NCBI GenBank assembly: GCA_964469525.1
Contig: CAYXYU010000005.1
Location: 62,001 to 126,000 of the forward strand
Length of the DNA stretch: 64,000 nt
Source: JABDCD01 sp964469525
GTDB taxonomy: Bacteria > Pseudomonadota > Alphaproteobacteria > Rickettsiales > SXRF01
Direction: 5' to 3'
A program made the position numbers and the translations under genes. The stretch's first letter is position 1. Every line of letters begins with the position of its first letter. Below the pieces are notes generated by a model that saw nothing but the letters and a program-made list of their open reading frames with translations, made no database searches and had not been told where the DNA came from. Below are positions 1 to 8,543 of this stretch, piece after piece.

Positions 1-182
1 ATAAAACCGCCCGCGAAGTGATGCACGGCGAGCCGCGTACCATACGGAAAGAGGCGTTGGCCGCCGAAGCGCTGGGCATCATGAACGAGCGCAAGATCAC
101 CAGCCTGTTCATCGTCGATGCGGAAGGGGTGCCAGAAGGTATTCTACACATCCATGACTGCCTGCGGGCGGGCATTGCGTAA
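1..182 (+). CDS. kdsD: Arabinose-5-phosphate isomerase KdsD, C-terminal end (partial)
   Basis: The window opens inside this gene. The visible frame (from base 3) encodes about 59 residues ending ILHIHDCLRAGIA and a TAA. This is the end of the second CBS domain of the KpsF/GutQ/KdsD family, which interconverts ribulose 5-phosphate and arabinose 5-phosphate, the first step of Kdo synthesis for LPS. The motifs EVMHGEPRTI and TSLFIVDAEG fit the CBS fold. Its stop overlaps the lptC start by one base (TAATG), so the two are probably translationally coupled, and the LPS-export genes that follow support the call. The catalytic SIS domain lies outside the window. Confidence 0.9.
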   Translation, partial: KTAREVMHGEPRTIRKEALAAEALGIMNERKITSLFIVDAEGVPEGILHIHDCLRAGIA

Positions 183-766
183 TGGCGCCGGATTTCCGCC
201 GCTATACGCAGTTCGTTGTCCTGTTCAAGCTTTTCTTATGGTTCCTGGTAATCGGCATGATCGGCGTGGTGATCTGGATTTCCTCCTTTAGCGATGGCGA
301 CGGCACACGCATTGTGCTGTCCAGCATGCAGAAGACCGGCGTGACACTGGAGAGCGTGATGAAGAAGCCCTATTACCAAGGCGTCGACGCCAACAGCCAG
401 CCCTATACCATCGTGGCCGACAAGGCGACCCAGATCGACGAGAATACCGTGCTGCTGGACAATATCCGTGCCGACATGGCGCTCTCGAACGGAGCGTGGG
501 TGGGATTGAATGCCGGTTCAGGCCAGCTCGACCTGGAGAAGGAGACGCTGGCGTTGAAAGGCGGCGTCAGCGTGTTTTATGAAGGCGGGTATGAGTTCCA
601 CAGCGACTATGCCGATGTTGATATCCAGGCCGGCAGCGCGCGCGGCGATGCGCCGGTAACGGGGCAGGGGCCGGCCGGCATGCTGACGGCGGATTCCTTC
701 GCGATCACCAGCCATGGCGACAGCATCCGCTTTAATGGTTCCGTAACCATGACGCTTTATCCTTAA
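182..766 (+). CDS. lptC: LPS export protein LptC
   Basis: 194 residues. One membrane anchor lies at about residues 10-32 (FVVLFKLFLWFLVIGMIGVV), followed by a periplasmic beta-jellyroll region typical of LptC. LptC links the LptBFG transporter in the inner membrane to the periplasmic LptA bridge that carries LPS outward. Identification rests on topology, length and position between kdsD and lptA-lptB; the sequence itself is weakly conserved in this family. The start overlaps the kdsD stop in a TAATG arrangement. Confidence 0.85.
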   Translation: MAPDFRRYTQFVVLFKLFLWFLVIGMIGVVIWISSFSDGDGTRIVLSSMQKTGVTLESVMKKPYYQGVDANSQPYTIVADKATQIDENTVLLDNIRADMALSNGAWVGLNAGSGQLDLEKETLALKGGVSVFYEGGYEFHSDYADVDIQAGSARGDAPVTGQGPAGMLTADSFAITSHGDSIRFNGSVTMTLYP

Positions 767-781
767 GCAAAGGTGCAATAG

Positions 782-1345
782 ATGAAGAAAGCATTAATCC
801 TCCTCAACGCCTGTTTATTTTTTTCCTGTGCTGCTTTCGCCGCACTGCCGGGCGTCAAACAGGATAGCCGTAAGCCGATCGAAGTGACGGCCGATACGCT
901 CGAGGTGCTGCAGAAGGAAAATAAAGCGATATTCAGTGGTCATGTCGTTGCCATCCAAGGTGGTATCCGCCTTAAAGCGGATAAGATGACGGTGCATTAC
1001 CGTCAGTCGCAGGATCAGGAAACGCTCGCACCGGTCGGTGGGCAGGACGGCATTCGTCGCATCGAGGCCGATAGCAATGTGTTTCTCTCCACACCGGAGG
1101 AAACCGCGAGCGGCGCGAAGGGCGTCTATGATGTCGAGAATCGTAAAATTCATTTAACTGGAAATGTTGTATTAACCCGTGAGAAAAATGTGTTGAAGGG
1201 CGATCAGCTGACCTATAATTTTGACACCGCACAAAGTGTACTTTCCGGAGGCGTCACTTCCTCTGCTTCAGATACGAAGAGTCAGGGGCGTGTGCGTGCG
1301 CTGTTCGTGCCCGAAGATAAGAAGAAAGCGTCACCGAAGCCATGA
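782..1345 (+). CDS. lptA: LPS transport periplasmic protein LptA
   Basis: 187 residues with a clear Sec signal peptide (MKKALILLNACLFFSCAAFA). The mature part starts with the OstA/LptA pattern PIEVTADTLEVLQKENKAIF and contains the repeats GHVVAIQGGIRLKADKMTV and VFLSTPEETASGAKGVYDVE, which form the stacked beta-jellyroll that shuttles LPS across the periplasm. The last four bases overlap the lptB start (ATGA). The lysine-rich tail (EDKKKASPKP) is probably disordered. Confidence 0.92.
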   Translation: MKKALILLNACLFFSCAAFAALPGVKQDSRKPIEVTADTLEVLQKENKAIFSGHVVAIQGGIRLKADKMTVHYRQSQDQETLAPVGGQDGIRRIEADSNVFLSTPEETASGAKGVYDVENRKIHLTGNVVLTREKNVLKGDQLTYNFDTAQSVLSGGVTSSASDTKSQGRVRALFVPEDKKKASPKP

Positions 1346-2160
1346 TCCTGTTCTGGAAAACACCACCCAAAGATATTTCCGCTGTCCCTGAAGGGATAGA
1401 AAATAATGGTGCGGGTGGTCCGCGTCTGGTCGAGACGCATGGCGGGCTGGAAGTGCATCACGTCGGTAAGCGTTACGGCGGCCGCCCGGTGGTGCGCGAC
1501 GTGTCCCTGCGCGTGCAGCGCGGCGAGGCGGTCGGCCTGCTCGGCCCGAACGGTGCCGGCAAGACCACCTGCTTTTACATGATCACCGGCCTGGTGCGCC
1601 CCGACGTGGGCGACATCACGCTCGACGGTGAGGACATCACCAAGCTTCCCATGTACCGCCGCGCGCGGCTCGGCATCGGCTACCTGCCGCAGGAAGCCTC
1701 CATCTTCCGCGGGCTGACGGTGGAGCAGAACATTCTCTCGGTGCTGGAGATCAGCGAGCGCGACGCGGCGACCCGCCACATGATGCTCGACGAGCTGCTG
1801 GCCGAGTTTTCCATTACCCATCTGCGCATGGCTGCCGGCATCACCCTGTCGGGCGGTGAACGCCGCCGCGTCGAAATCGCGCGCGCGCTGGCCTCGCGCC
1901 CGTCCTTCATGCTGCTCGACGAGCCGCTGGCCGGCATCGACCCGATCGCGGTCGATGATGTCCGCAAGCTGGTCAAGCACTTAAAGAACCGCGGCATCGG
2001 CGTGCTGATCACCGACCACAACGTGCGCGAAACCCTCGACATCATCGACCGCGCCTACATCATGCATGACGGCTCGGTTCTGATGCACGGCACCCCCTCC
2101 GAAATCGTCAACAATGTCGACGTCCGCCGCGTCTATCTCGGCGAGCGGTTTAGCCTGTAG
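1342..2160 (+). CDS. lptB: LPS export ABC transporter ATPase LptB
   Basis: 272 residues, about 30 longer than typical LptB. The ATPase that powers LPS extraction. Walker A is GPNGAGKTT, the signature is LSGGERRRVEIARAL, Walker B runs into LLDEPLAGIDP, and the H-loop is TDHNVRE. The extra N-terminal stretch of about 38 residues before LEVHHVGKRYGG is not part of the normal ABC fold. I keep the long start because it forms an ATGA overlap with lptA; an internal GTG near 1452 would give a normal-length protein. LptF and LptG are not in the window. Confidence 0.93.
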   Translation: MILFWKTPPKDISAVPEGIENNGAGGPRLVETHGGLEVHHVGKRYGGRPVVRDVSLRVQRGEAVGLLGPNGAGKTTCFYMITGLVRPDVGDITLDGEDITKLPMYRRARLGIGYLPQEASIFRGLTVEQNILSVLEISERDAATRHMMLDELLAEFSITHLRMAAGITLSGGERRRVEIARALASRPSFMLLDEPLAGIDPIAVDDVRKLVKHLKNRGIGVLITDHNVRETLDIIDRAYIMHDGSVLMHGTPSEIVNNVDVRRVYLGERFSL

Positions 2161-2262
2161 TCGTCATCACCCGAATAGCGAAGCGATTCTAGGGTGATCC
2201 AGCTCCTTGCCCAACACTGGATTCACTAAGATTTTGCATTGCGAATCCGGGGAATGACGAGC
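2161..2262. repeat. Dispersed palindromic intergenic repeat, copy 1
   Basis: Contains CGTCATCACCCGAATAGCG, then GATTCTAGGGTGATCCAG, and ends with AATCCGGGGAATGACGAG. A near-identical element lies at 59212-59294 (CGTCATCACCCGAATCGCG ... AATCCGGGGAATGAC). The outer ends (GTCAT/ATGAC) are inverted, so the transcript can fold. It sits between lptB and rpoN and may act as a transcript end or be a non-autonomous mobile repeat. Confidence 0.75.
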
Positions 2263-2331
2263 ATTAACCTTTTTCTAACCATAATCTGGTACAGTTCTTG
2301 CATGGAAAACGAATCAGAGGCATAGTGCCCC

Positions 2332-3816
2332 ATGTCTCACGCCCCCAGATTAGAGCTACGGCAAGGCCAGTCGCTGGTAATGACGCAGCAGCTGCAGCAG
2401 TCGATCAAGCTGCTGCAATGCACGTCGCTGGAACTTCGCCAGTTCGTTGAGCAGGAGCTCGAGAAGAACCCGTTCCTGGCCCACGAAGAAGGGGAGGGGA
2501 TGGAGGCCGACCCGCTCGAGGAAAAACCCGCCGAAGAAGAAGTGCCGCGCGAAGCCGATTTCGCAGGTGACGAGCAGTTCGATACCGAGATGGAAGACAA
2601 CGACCGCTTCGACGACGACCGCGAAGCCATCGAAACCGATTACCTGCGCCACGACCAGCATATCACGACGCGCTCAGCGAATTTTGATGACGAAGACTCG
2701 CTCGGCATCGAGGACAACCCGTCGCAGGAGTTGACGCTGCGTGAGCATCTGCTGGAGCAATTGCAGTTGGAGATAAGTCATCCGGTCGAGCGCATGATTG
2801 GCGCGCACCTGATCGATACGGTGGACGAGGCAGGCTATATTAAGGACGATCTCGCCACGCTGGCCGCTGCGCTCGGCACGGAAACCGCGGAAGTGGAAGC
2901 GGTGCTGCGCAAGCTGCAGGCGTTCGACCCGCCCGGCATCTGCGCACGCAGTTTAAGCGAATGCCTGGGCCTGCAGCTGCGCGACCAGAATCGTCTCGAC
3001 CCGGCCATGCAGTGCCTGCTCGATCATCTGCACATGCTGGCCGACGGCAAAATCGATGAGTTGCGCAAGCGCTGCGGCGTCGATCAGGAGGACATGCGTC
3101 AGATGGTGGCGGAGATCCGCGGCTTAAATCCAAAGCCGGGCGCGAAGTTCTTGCAGGAAGTATCGCAGGTCGTCGAGCCGGACATTTTCGTGCGCCGCCT
3201 GCCCGATGGGAATTGGCATATTGAGCTCAACATGGGGAATTTCCCGAAGGTGATGGTCAACCGCCGCTATTACAAGAAGGTTACCGCCGAAACGCGCAAT
3301 AAGAAGGACAAGGAATATCTCTCCGAGCAGTTCGGCGCCGCCAACTGGCTGATGCGCGCGCTCGAGCAGCGTGCCGAGACGATGCTGAAAGTCGGTGGCG
3401 AGTTGGTGAAGCAGCAGGATGCGTTCTTCCGCTTAGGCGTGCGCTACCTGAAGCCGATGACGCTGAAGACCATCGCGCACGAAACCGGCTATCACGAAAG
3501 CACCATCAGCCGTGTCACCAACGGCAAGTTCCTGCTCTGCCCGCGCGGCACCTTCGAACTCAAATATTTCTTCACCTCCGCCCTGGCCCGCGCCGAAGGC
3601 GGCGGCGAGGATGTCTCCAGCCAGGCGGTCAAGGATTACATCGCGGAACTCATCGGCAAGGAAACCGCCGGGCATATTTTATCCGACGACGAGATTGTTG
3701 ACCTCCTGCGCGAGCGCAACATCACCGTCGCCCGCCGCACCGTTGCCAAATACCGCGAGGCGATGGGCATCCCCTCCTCCCCCAAGCGTAGACGCCTCAA
3801 GAACCAGGCGATTTAA
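2332..3816 (+). CDS. rpoN: RNA polymerase sigma-54 factor RpoN
   Basis: 494 residues. The N-terminal activator-interacting region I has the usual Gln-rich pattern (LVMTQQLQQSIKLLQ), then an acidic region II at about residues 55-115, the core-binding domain, the HTH (HESTISRVTNGKFL) and the C-terminal RpoN box ARRTVAKYREAMGIPSS that reads the -24 promoter element. Sigma-54 directs transcription that needs bacterial enhancer-binding proteins, often for nitrogen and surface functions. The downstream hpf-ptsN-hprK-rapZ genes are the usual rpoN neighbourhood, but here three accessory genes separate them from rpoN. Confidence 0.97.
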   Translation: MSHAPRLELRQGQSLVMTQQLQQSIKLLQCTSLELRQFVEQELEKNPFLAHEEGEGMEADPLEEKPAEEEVPREADFAGDEQFDTEMEDNDRFDDDREAIETDYLRHDQHITTRSANFDDEDSLGIEDNPSQELTLREHLLEQLQLEISHPVERMIGAHLIDTVDEAGYIKDDLATLAAALGTETAEVEAVLRKLQAFDPPGICARSLSECLGLQLRDQNRLDPAMQCLLDHLHMLADGKIDELRKRCGVDQEDMRQMVAEIRGLNPKPGAKFLQEVSQVVEPDIFVRRLPDGNWHIELNMGNFPKVMVNRRYYKKVTAETRNKKDKEYLSEQFGAANWLMRALEQRAETMLKVGGELVKQQDAFFRLGVRYLKPMTLKTIAHETGYHESTISRVTNGKFLLCPRGTFELKYFFTSALARAEGGGEDVSSQAVKDYIAELIGKETAGHILSDDEIVDLLRERNITVARRTVAKYREAMGIPSSPKRRRLKNQAI

Positions 3817-3838
3817 GGTTAACATTGCAATCGAATCG

Positions 3839-3854
3839 TTAACATAGTATTAAC
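3839..3854 (+). promoter_or_regulatory. CtrA-type box (TTAA-N7-TTAAC)
   Basis: TTAACATAGTATTAAC matches the alphaproteobacterial CtrA consensus TTAA-N7-TTAAC exactly. It lies 53 bases before the start of the accessory gene at 3907, in a short AT-rich gap holding further TTAAC half-sites (3819-3823 and about 3870-3874). A DivK and a PleD homologue, both linked to CtrA control in Caulobacter, are encoded at 16498-18266. Control by CtrA is inference. Confidence 0.45.
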
Positions 3855-3906
3855 TCATCTAACGATTGATTAACGGGGAGTTCTTTGCTCCCATCGAGGG
3901 ATTCCT

Positions 3907-5466
3907 ATGCAAATAGATACTACCCAGCAATTGCAAGCGCGGTTGAAAAAACTCACTGAGGCAGTGTGTTCAGAAGGGGATCAGTCAGCGGATATTGCCC
4001 GTCAGCTTGAAAGAGCCGGTGACAAAGCTCCCCTTCTGGCCTGGCTTGCGCTCAAATCCTCCGATCATCACTACAGAGATATGGAGGGGGAATATGATGT
4101 GCGGGATATGCAGGATGCTTTGTACAATTCCGCCCCTCTATACAACGTAAAGCCACTAATCGATGTGCTTACCCCCGCACACAAAAGCGCGCTGTTCGCA
4201 CAGGCATTTCCTAATTTTTCCGAAAGCAGCTACCCGAGGACATATGGCCGCCCGAAAGCCTATGATTCGGCGAAATTCATACCGAAGGTAAAATACCTGA
4301 TCGACAAGGTGGATGACCCGCAGGTGAAAGGGCAGGTCTGTGCCGATTGCGCCGTGATAGCGGAACCCGCGGCCTTTGCGCATCTGGTGGAGAGCGTTAA
4401 GGATCAGGAAGCGCTGGACAGGGCGCTCATTGCCATCGCCGGATCGTCAAAGATGCATGTCGGAACATGGAACCGCGACAATATCCTGGCTGAATCGGAT
4501 GAGATTGCTCTGGCCAATTTGAATACCCTGCTGCATGGAGCCGGCCGGGCGCTTGTCACTACCTCATCTTCGCAGAACGTATTGCAACGCCTCACAGCTG
4601 TCGCGCATGAGACCCCTCATCTGCTCGAGCAGGCAGGGATGAAGCCTGCCGAGGTGACAGTATTGCAGCAGGTGCTTCACGGCCCGTCATCACACGCGCT
4701 GACGCAGGCAGAACATCGCCAGCTGCTGTCGAAGGCGGTAGGGGCGCTCGTCAATCTCCCCGATGCCCCGATTGTGATTGGCGCTCAACGCGGGTTCAGG
4801 GATGAAATACTCTTCCGTGCCTTGCAGGAAGCGGTGCTAAGACCTAATCCACAGGCGGTCAAGGAACTGGCCGATGTCATCGGAAAGCAGAATCCGGATA
4901 TTTTCAATTGGCCGCTTACCAAAGGAGGCAGGACGATTATCGACCAGGCGCATGGGGATCATAGAAAGATACCGGAAGGAAGCTCCTTTATGGCTGCCGC
5001 TGCCTTGCATGGATCATGCGTGATGAATGGGTACGGGTATCCTATTCCTCTAATGCATGATCTGGACAAGGCGGTGCCCATGATGGTGCGCTCGCTGCTG
5101 AAAAACGGGGCGTCCTGCCAGGTAGATGCCCATAACCATTGCCCTATCGAAATTCTGCAGAGATCCGCTGAACAGAAAATACTGGCTCCGGGAAGGCTGC
5201 TTGAAGACATGCATGATGCAAGGGCGCGGGAAGTGGAAAACAGCCAGATGCGCTCCATCGCGGAGTCCGTCGTGGATAAGCTGCTTAATGAGCTGGAACG
5301 CCGCAACATGGAGATGAGCCAGGATCAGGTCGCTACGGTCGCAGAGGAAGTTCTGGCGGCGCTGGCGCAGGCCCGCAGGCAAGGGGTGGGCGCCCATTCG
5401 CAGAGAATCATCGAAGCGGGCAAACCTCGCATTTCCGATCAGCGCGGTCAGCAAGGCCCATCATGA
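3907..5466 (+). CDS. Hypothetical protein with possible ankyrin-like segment
   Basis: 519 residues, not recognised as a family. No signal peptide or membrane segment. The sequence is mostly alpha-helical in character. Around residues 375-420 it has an ankyrin-like stretch (AAALHGSCVMNGYG, then VRSLLKNGASCQVDAHNHCP) resembling the LLxxGAxxxxxDxxxxxP pattern, but too degenerate to be sure. The base composition is less GC-rich than the flanking housekeeping genes. It overlaps the next gene by ATGA, so the two form a unit. The CtrA-type box upstream suggests cell-cycle or motility-linked expression (inference). Confidence 0.6.
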   Translation: MQIDTTQQLQARLKKLTEAVCSEGDQSADIARQLERAGDKAPLLAWLALKSSDHHYRDMEGEYDVRDMQDALYNSAPLYNVKPLIDVLTPAHKSALFAQAFPNFSESSYPRTYGRPKAYDSAKFIPKVKYLIDKVDDPQVKGQVCADCAVIAEPAAFAHLVESVKDQEALDRALIAIAGSSKMHVGTWNRDNILAESDEIALANLNTLLHGAGRALVTTSSSQNVLQRLTAVAHETPHLLEQAGMKPAEVTVLQQVLHGPSSHALTQAEHRQLLSKAVGALVNLPDAPIVIGAQRGFRDEILFRALQEAVLRPNPQAVKELADVIGKQNPDIFNWPLTKGGRTIIDQAHGDHRKIPEGSSFMAAAALHGSCVMNGYGYPIPLMHDLDKAVPMMVRSLLKNGASCQVDAHNHCPIEILQRSAEQKILAPGRLLEDMHDARAREVENSQMRSIAESVVDKLLNELERRNMEMSQDQVATVAEEVLAALAQARRQGVGAHSQRIIEAGKPRISDQRGQQGPS

Positions 5467-6491
5467 TCACCCGGCGGGAAATCGTTGACGACCTCGTGCC
5501 ATTCCCTCTGCAAGGAGTGTGCAGGGACTATCTGGATGGAAAGGCGGAAATCCAGGATTTCCAGGCCGCTTTCGCCAAGCATCTAGGCGATTATTATCGC
5601 GCGGGCTATACCCATCCGGGGGCCGCCGCTTATTTGATGGAATACGGATTTTCCAAGATCGATCAGGGACAGCGCGAAGTAGAGGCGAGACTCGAAGAGG
5701 CGCTGTCGGTGGTCATCAAGGCCGCCCGGTCCAAAGGGGTGCTGGGCATGATGATGGATATGCGCGTAAAAGGAATGCAGGGCATGCCCGAAAGCATGCT
5801 TCTAAGGGAATATTCGGCGCGAAATGGATTCAATCCCTTGGCTGATGTATCCGTGCTGGAGAGCGATCATCCCCAGAGGCTTCCATGGCAAGATGGCAAC
5901 AACCCCGGAACGATGAAATCATGGCAACAGGCCATGTCCGAGAAGGTCGACTCCCTGTTGCAGGATTTGCTGGCCGAAAAACTGACACTGGCGGATTTCA
6001 AACAGCGTGCCACCAACACCACAGGAGACACACCGGATGGTTATGCGGATGTGCTCCTGCTGACCATGAGCAGGGGATTTGAGTATTTTGCCCACCATGT
6101 CGGACAGGGAAGCGCTGACCTGCCGAAAAAGCTCGGCATTTTAAAAGCGGCTGTCTCGTCCATTATTTCAGCGGCGGATACCGACGCGAAACAGAAAGCG
6201 GCAGTGGATGACATAGTGAAAAATGGACTCCCCGAGGGAATCAATGATGCGGCGTATGATGCCGGCATAACGCTTTCCGTTGAAGCGGCCTATGAGGGCG
6301 CAAGGCGCCCCGAAATGCTGAAAGCAGTATTGGTGCACCGTACGGCCATGCCTCTCTATGGAAAAGAAACGAACCAGCCGGTGACGCCCGTCGAATACGC
6401 TGGAAAAATCGCCGGTGATGCCAGCGCTGGCCTTGCCCAGGTAGCCAGGGATATTCTTACGCTGCTTAAGCAGCATGATTTAGGTCGTTAA
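5463..6491 (+). CDS. Hypothetical protein, coupled to upstream gene
   Basis: 342 residues, not recognised. Soluble by appearance, without signal peptide or membrane spans, and predicted largely helical. A Met-rich patch (GMMMDMRVKGMQGMPESM) lies near residues 96-115. The start is within the stop of the preceding gene (ATGA), which implies co-translation and a shared function. Base composition matches the preceding gene. Both genes lie between rpoN and hpf, where related genomes usually have nothing, so they are likely an acquired or lineage-specific pair. Confidence 0.6.
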   Translation: MITRREIVDDLVPFPLQGVCRDYLDGKAEIQDFQAAFAKHLGDYYRAGYTHPGAAAYLMEYGFSKIDQGQREVEARLEEALSVVIKAARSKGVLGMMMDMRVKGMQGMPESMLLREYSARNGFNPLADVSVLESDHPQRLPWQDGNNPGTMKSWQQAMSEKVDSLLQDLLAEKLTLADFKQRATNTTGDTPDGYADVLLLTMSRGFEYFAHHVGQGSADLPKKLGILKAAVSSIISAADTDAKQKAAVDDIVKNGLPEGINDAAYDAGITLSVEAAYEGARRPEMLKAVLVHRTAMPLYGKETNQPVTPVEYAGKIAGDASAGLAQVARDILTLLKQHDLGR

Positions 6492-6616
6492 CAAGCCGCT
6501 TCTCGTACTATCTTATTGATTTCCTTTTTAAAATCCCTCACTTTGTCCAATAAAATTAACTTATTGTTCACCCAAATAGGTTAATATGTAAATCAAATCG
6601 AACACGAGGAGGAGCC

Positions 6617-7192
6617 ATGTCGAACGAAGGCGAAACGCCGGTAATGCTCACCAGCCAGATGAAACCGATGCTGGCCAAAGATTTCTGCCATGATGCCAAG
6701 GGTCGCGACCGCGCCGCGGCGACCTATATTTCCGGCCTGTGGGTGCATAATGACGATGGCCGGATGGTCGTCCGCTTCGACGATCGCGACGGCGAAAACC
6801 ATTACATGGGCAAAAGCCGCGTCGAAACCGCGCTGAAAAAAGCCAGTATCAGTTTCGAGCAGGCCGAGATTAAGGATAAAAACGAAAGCCGCCCCGGCCT
6901 TGCGATTCCTGCCGCTTTCGCCGAACGCGCCGTGGATGCCATCAAAACCCTGAACGCGCTCAACCCGCCGGATAAGGACGGCGAACTGCTGTTAGCCGCG
7001 TTGGAGCAGGCGGCGAAGGAAGCCGAGCCATATGCAGACAAGCAGAAGTTCCAAGCCAATATCGCTGCCGCAGCCAAGGCCAACGCTCCTGCTCCGAAGG
7101 CTGATACGCCGCCTGTGCCGGCGGGAAGCCATATGGCGGCTGTTGCCAAAGGCAAACAGCAAAAGGGCTCCTCTCCAAGCATGGCGGTGTAA
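6617..7192 (+). CDS. Hypothetical protein with Ala/Pro/Lys-rich tail
   Basis: 191 residues, unrecognised. A strong Shine-Dalgarno (GAGGAGGAG) lies six bases before the ATG, which supports the start and implies good expression. Residues 1-120 look folded (SGLWVHNDDGRMVVRFDDRD); residues 125-191 are low-complexity Ala/Pro/Lys, probably disordered. No signal peptide. It has its own AT-rich upstream gap of 125 bases, so it probably has its own promoter. Confidence 0.6.
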   Translation: MSNEGETPVMLTSQMKPMLAKDFCHDAKGRDRAAATYISGLWVHNDDGRMVVRFDDRDGENHYMGKSRVETALKKASISFEQAEIKDKNESRPGLAIPAAFAERAVDAIKTLNALNPPDKDGELLLAALEQAAKEAEPYADKQKFQANIAAAAKANAPAPKADTPPVPAGSHMAAVAKGKQQKGSSPSMAV

Positions 7193-7196
7193 TGTA

Positions 7197-7283
7197 AGCT
7201 GTCATCCCGGCTTTAGGCCGGGATTCATGCCATGCCAACTCGCAAGTGGTTGGGCATGGATTCCCGCCTTCGCGGGAATGACA
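7197..7283. repeat. GTCATCCCGGC/GCGGGAATGAC palindromic repeat
   Basis: Begins GTCATCCCGGCTTTAGGCCG and ends ATTCCCGCCTTCGCGGGAAT-GAC. Two short hairpins are enclosed by an outer GTCAT/ATGAC pair. Related elements lie at 22739-22808, 28632-28737, 31667-31735 and, as a fragment, near 63851. Such repeats are common in proteobacterial genomes as non-autonomous REP-like sequences. Confidence 0.8.
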
Positions 7284-7439
7284 ATTATCCCATTGTTCCC
7301 AGTCGTTATTGACCTTTTCAGCCATAAGGTCTATTCTGCCTATCCTTTTTAGAAGGCGAGCGACTATTACCCCGCATCGGATTGTGCTATATTGAAAGCG
7401 CATCATAAAGTTCATATCCCACCTTTAAGCGAGAGGCTT

Positions 7440-8024
7440 ATGCAGATTTCCGTTTCCGGTAAAGGCGTCGACGTCGGCGAGGCGCTGCGCAACCACATTG
7501 AAAACCAGATCGAAGAACATGTGAAGAAATACATCGATCGCATTACCCAGATGAACACCGTGGTATCGCGCGAGGCGCATTTGTTCCGCGTCGATATCAC
7601 CGGCAATATCGGCACCCATGCCGGCGCCGTAGTGCGCGGGCGTGGTGAGAGCGAGGAGGTGTATGCCGCCTTCGACATCGCACTGGAACGTATTTCCAAG
7701 CAGCTGCGCCGTTACAAGCGTAAGCTGACCAACCACCACAAGCACGCGGAGGAAGGGTTGCCGGAGCCGGTCAGCGGCAAAAAATACGTGCTGAAGCCCG
7801 AGGCGGGCGAGCAGGAGGATGAAGCGCATAGCGGCTTGGTGATTGCCGAAAAACCAACGAAGATCGAGACGCTTACGGTCAGCCAGGCGGTCATGAAGAT
7901 GGACCTGCAGGACCTGCCGGCGCTGATGTTCTTCAACAAGGCGCATGGCCGGCTGAACGTGGTTTACCGCCGGGCAGACGGCAATATTTCCTGGGTCGAC
8001 CCCGAAACGATCAGGGCCGCATAG
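7440..8024 (+). CDS. hpf: Ribosome hibernation-promoting factor, long form
   Basis: 194 residues from the ATG at 7440, which has a good ribosome site (GCGAGAGG); an in-frame upstream ATG at 7392 would add 16 residues and lacks one. The N-terminal domain (MQISVSGKGVDVGEALRNHI) is the YfiA/HPF fold that binds the 30S decoding region. The C-terminal half ends with the long-HPF dimerisation domain (ALMFFNKAHGRLNVVYRRAD), which pairs ribosomes into 100S particles. It precedes ptsN in the classic rpoN-linked cluster. Confidence 0.95.
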   Translation: MQISVSGKGVDVGEALRNHIENQIEEHVKKYIDRITQMNTVVSREAHLFRVDITGNIGTHAGAVVRGRGESEEVYAAFDIALERISKQLRRYKRKLTNHHKHAEEGLPEPVSGKKYVLKPEAGEQEDEAHSGLVIAEKPTKIETLTVSQAVMKMDLQDLPALMFFNKAHGRLNVVYRRADGNISWVDPETIRAA

Positions 8025-8082
8025 CAGCCATGAGCATTTCGACCTAGTAACGGACCGTCCAGTGGCGGTATTGTTAACTGTT

Positions 8083-8541
8083 ATGAACCTTTCTTCCATA
8101 CTGCAGCCGGAAGCGGTTATTCCCCATCTTCCAGCCCGCGATAAAAAACAGGCGCTGAAGCTGATGGCCTCGCCGGCAGCTAAAATCACTGGCTTGCCGG
8201 AGCGCGAGATTTTTTCCGTGTTGCTCGAACGTGAGCATATCGGCTGCACTGGCATGGGCAACGGCGTCTGCATTCCGCACGGCCGGTTCGAGGGATTGAA
8301 GAGACCCTATGCCCTGTTCGCCCGCCTGGACAAGCCGATTGAGTTCGGCGCCGCTGACGGTCGGCCGGTCGACCTGATCTTCCTGTTGCTGACTCCTACC
8401 AAAGCCAACACCGACCATTTGAAGGCCCTTGCCACCGTGTCCCGCCTGTTGCGCGACAAGGAGTTGTGCCGCAATTTACGCGGTACAAACGACGCCAGCA
8501 AGCTGCATGACATGTTGGTGGCGGAAAACGAAGAAGTATAG
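8083..8541 (+). CDS. ptsN: Nitrogen PTS regulatory protein EIIA-Ntr
   Basis: 152 residues from the ATG at 8083 (MNLSSILQPEAVIPHL), the usual family start; an in-frame GTG at 8062 would add seven residues. The phosphorylated histidine lies in the conserved NGVCIPHGRFEG. EIIA-Ntr accepts phosphate from NPr/HPr and regulates potassium transport, stress response and nitrogen genes by protein contact. Neighbouring hprK, EIIA-Man and HPr genes make a regulatory rather than sugar-uptake PTS likely. Confidence 0.95.
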   Translation: MNLSSILQPEAVIPHLPARDKKQALKLMASPAAKITGLPEREIFSVLLEREHIGCTGMGNGVCIPHGRFEGLKRPYALFARLDKPIEFGAADGRPVDLIFLLLTPTKANTDHLKALATVSRLLRDKELCRNLRGTNDASKLHDMLVAENEEV

Positions 8542-8543
8542 CA

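Noticed and set aside
7197..7283. Repeat clusters as a CRISPR array
   Set aside because: Palindromes are single or paired copies scattered through the window, without regular spacers or cas genes.
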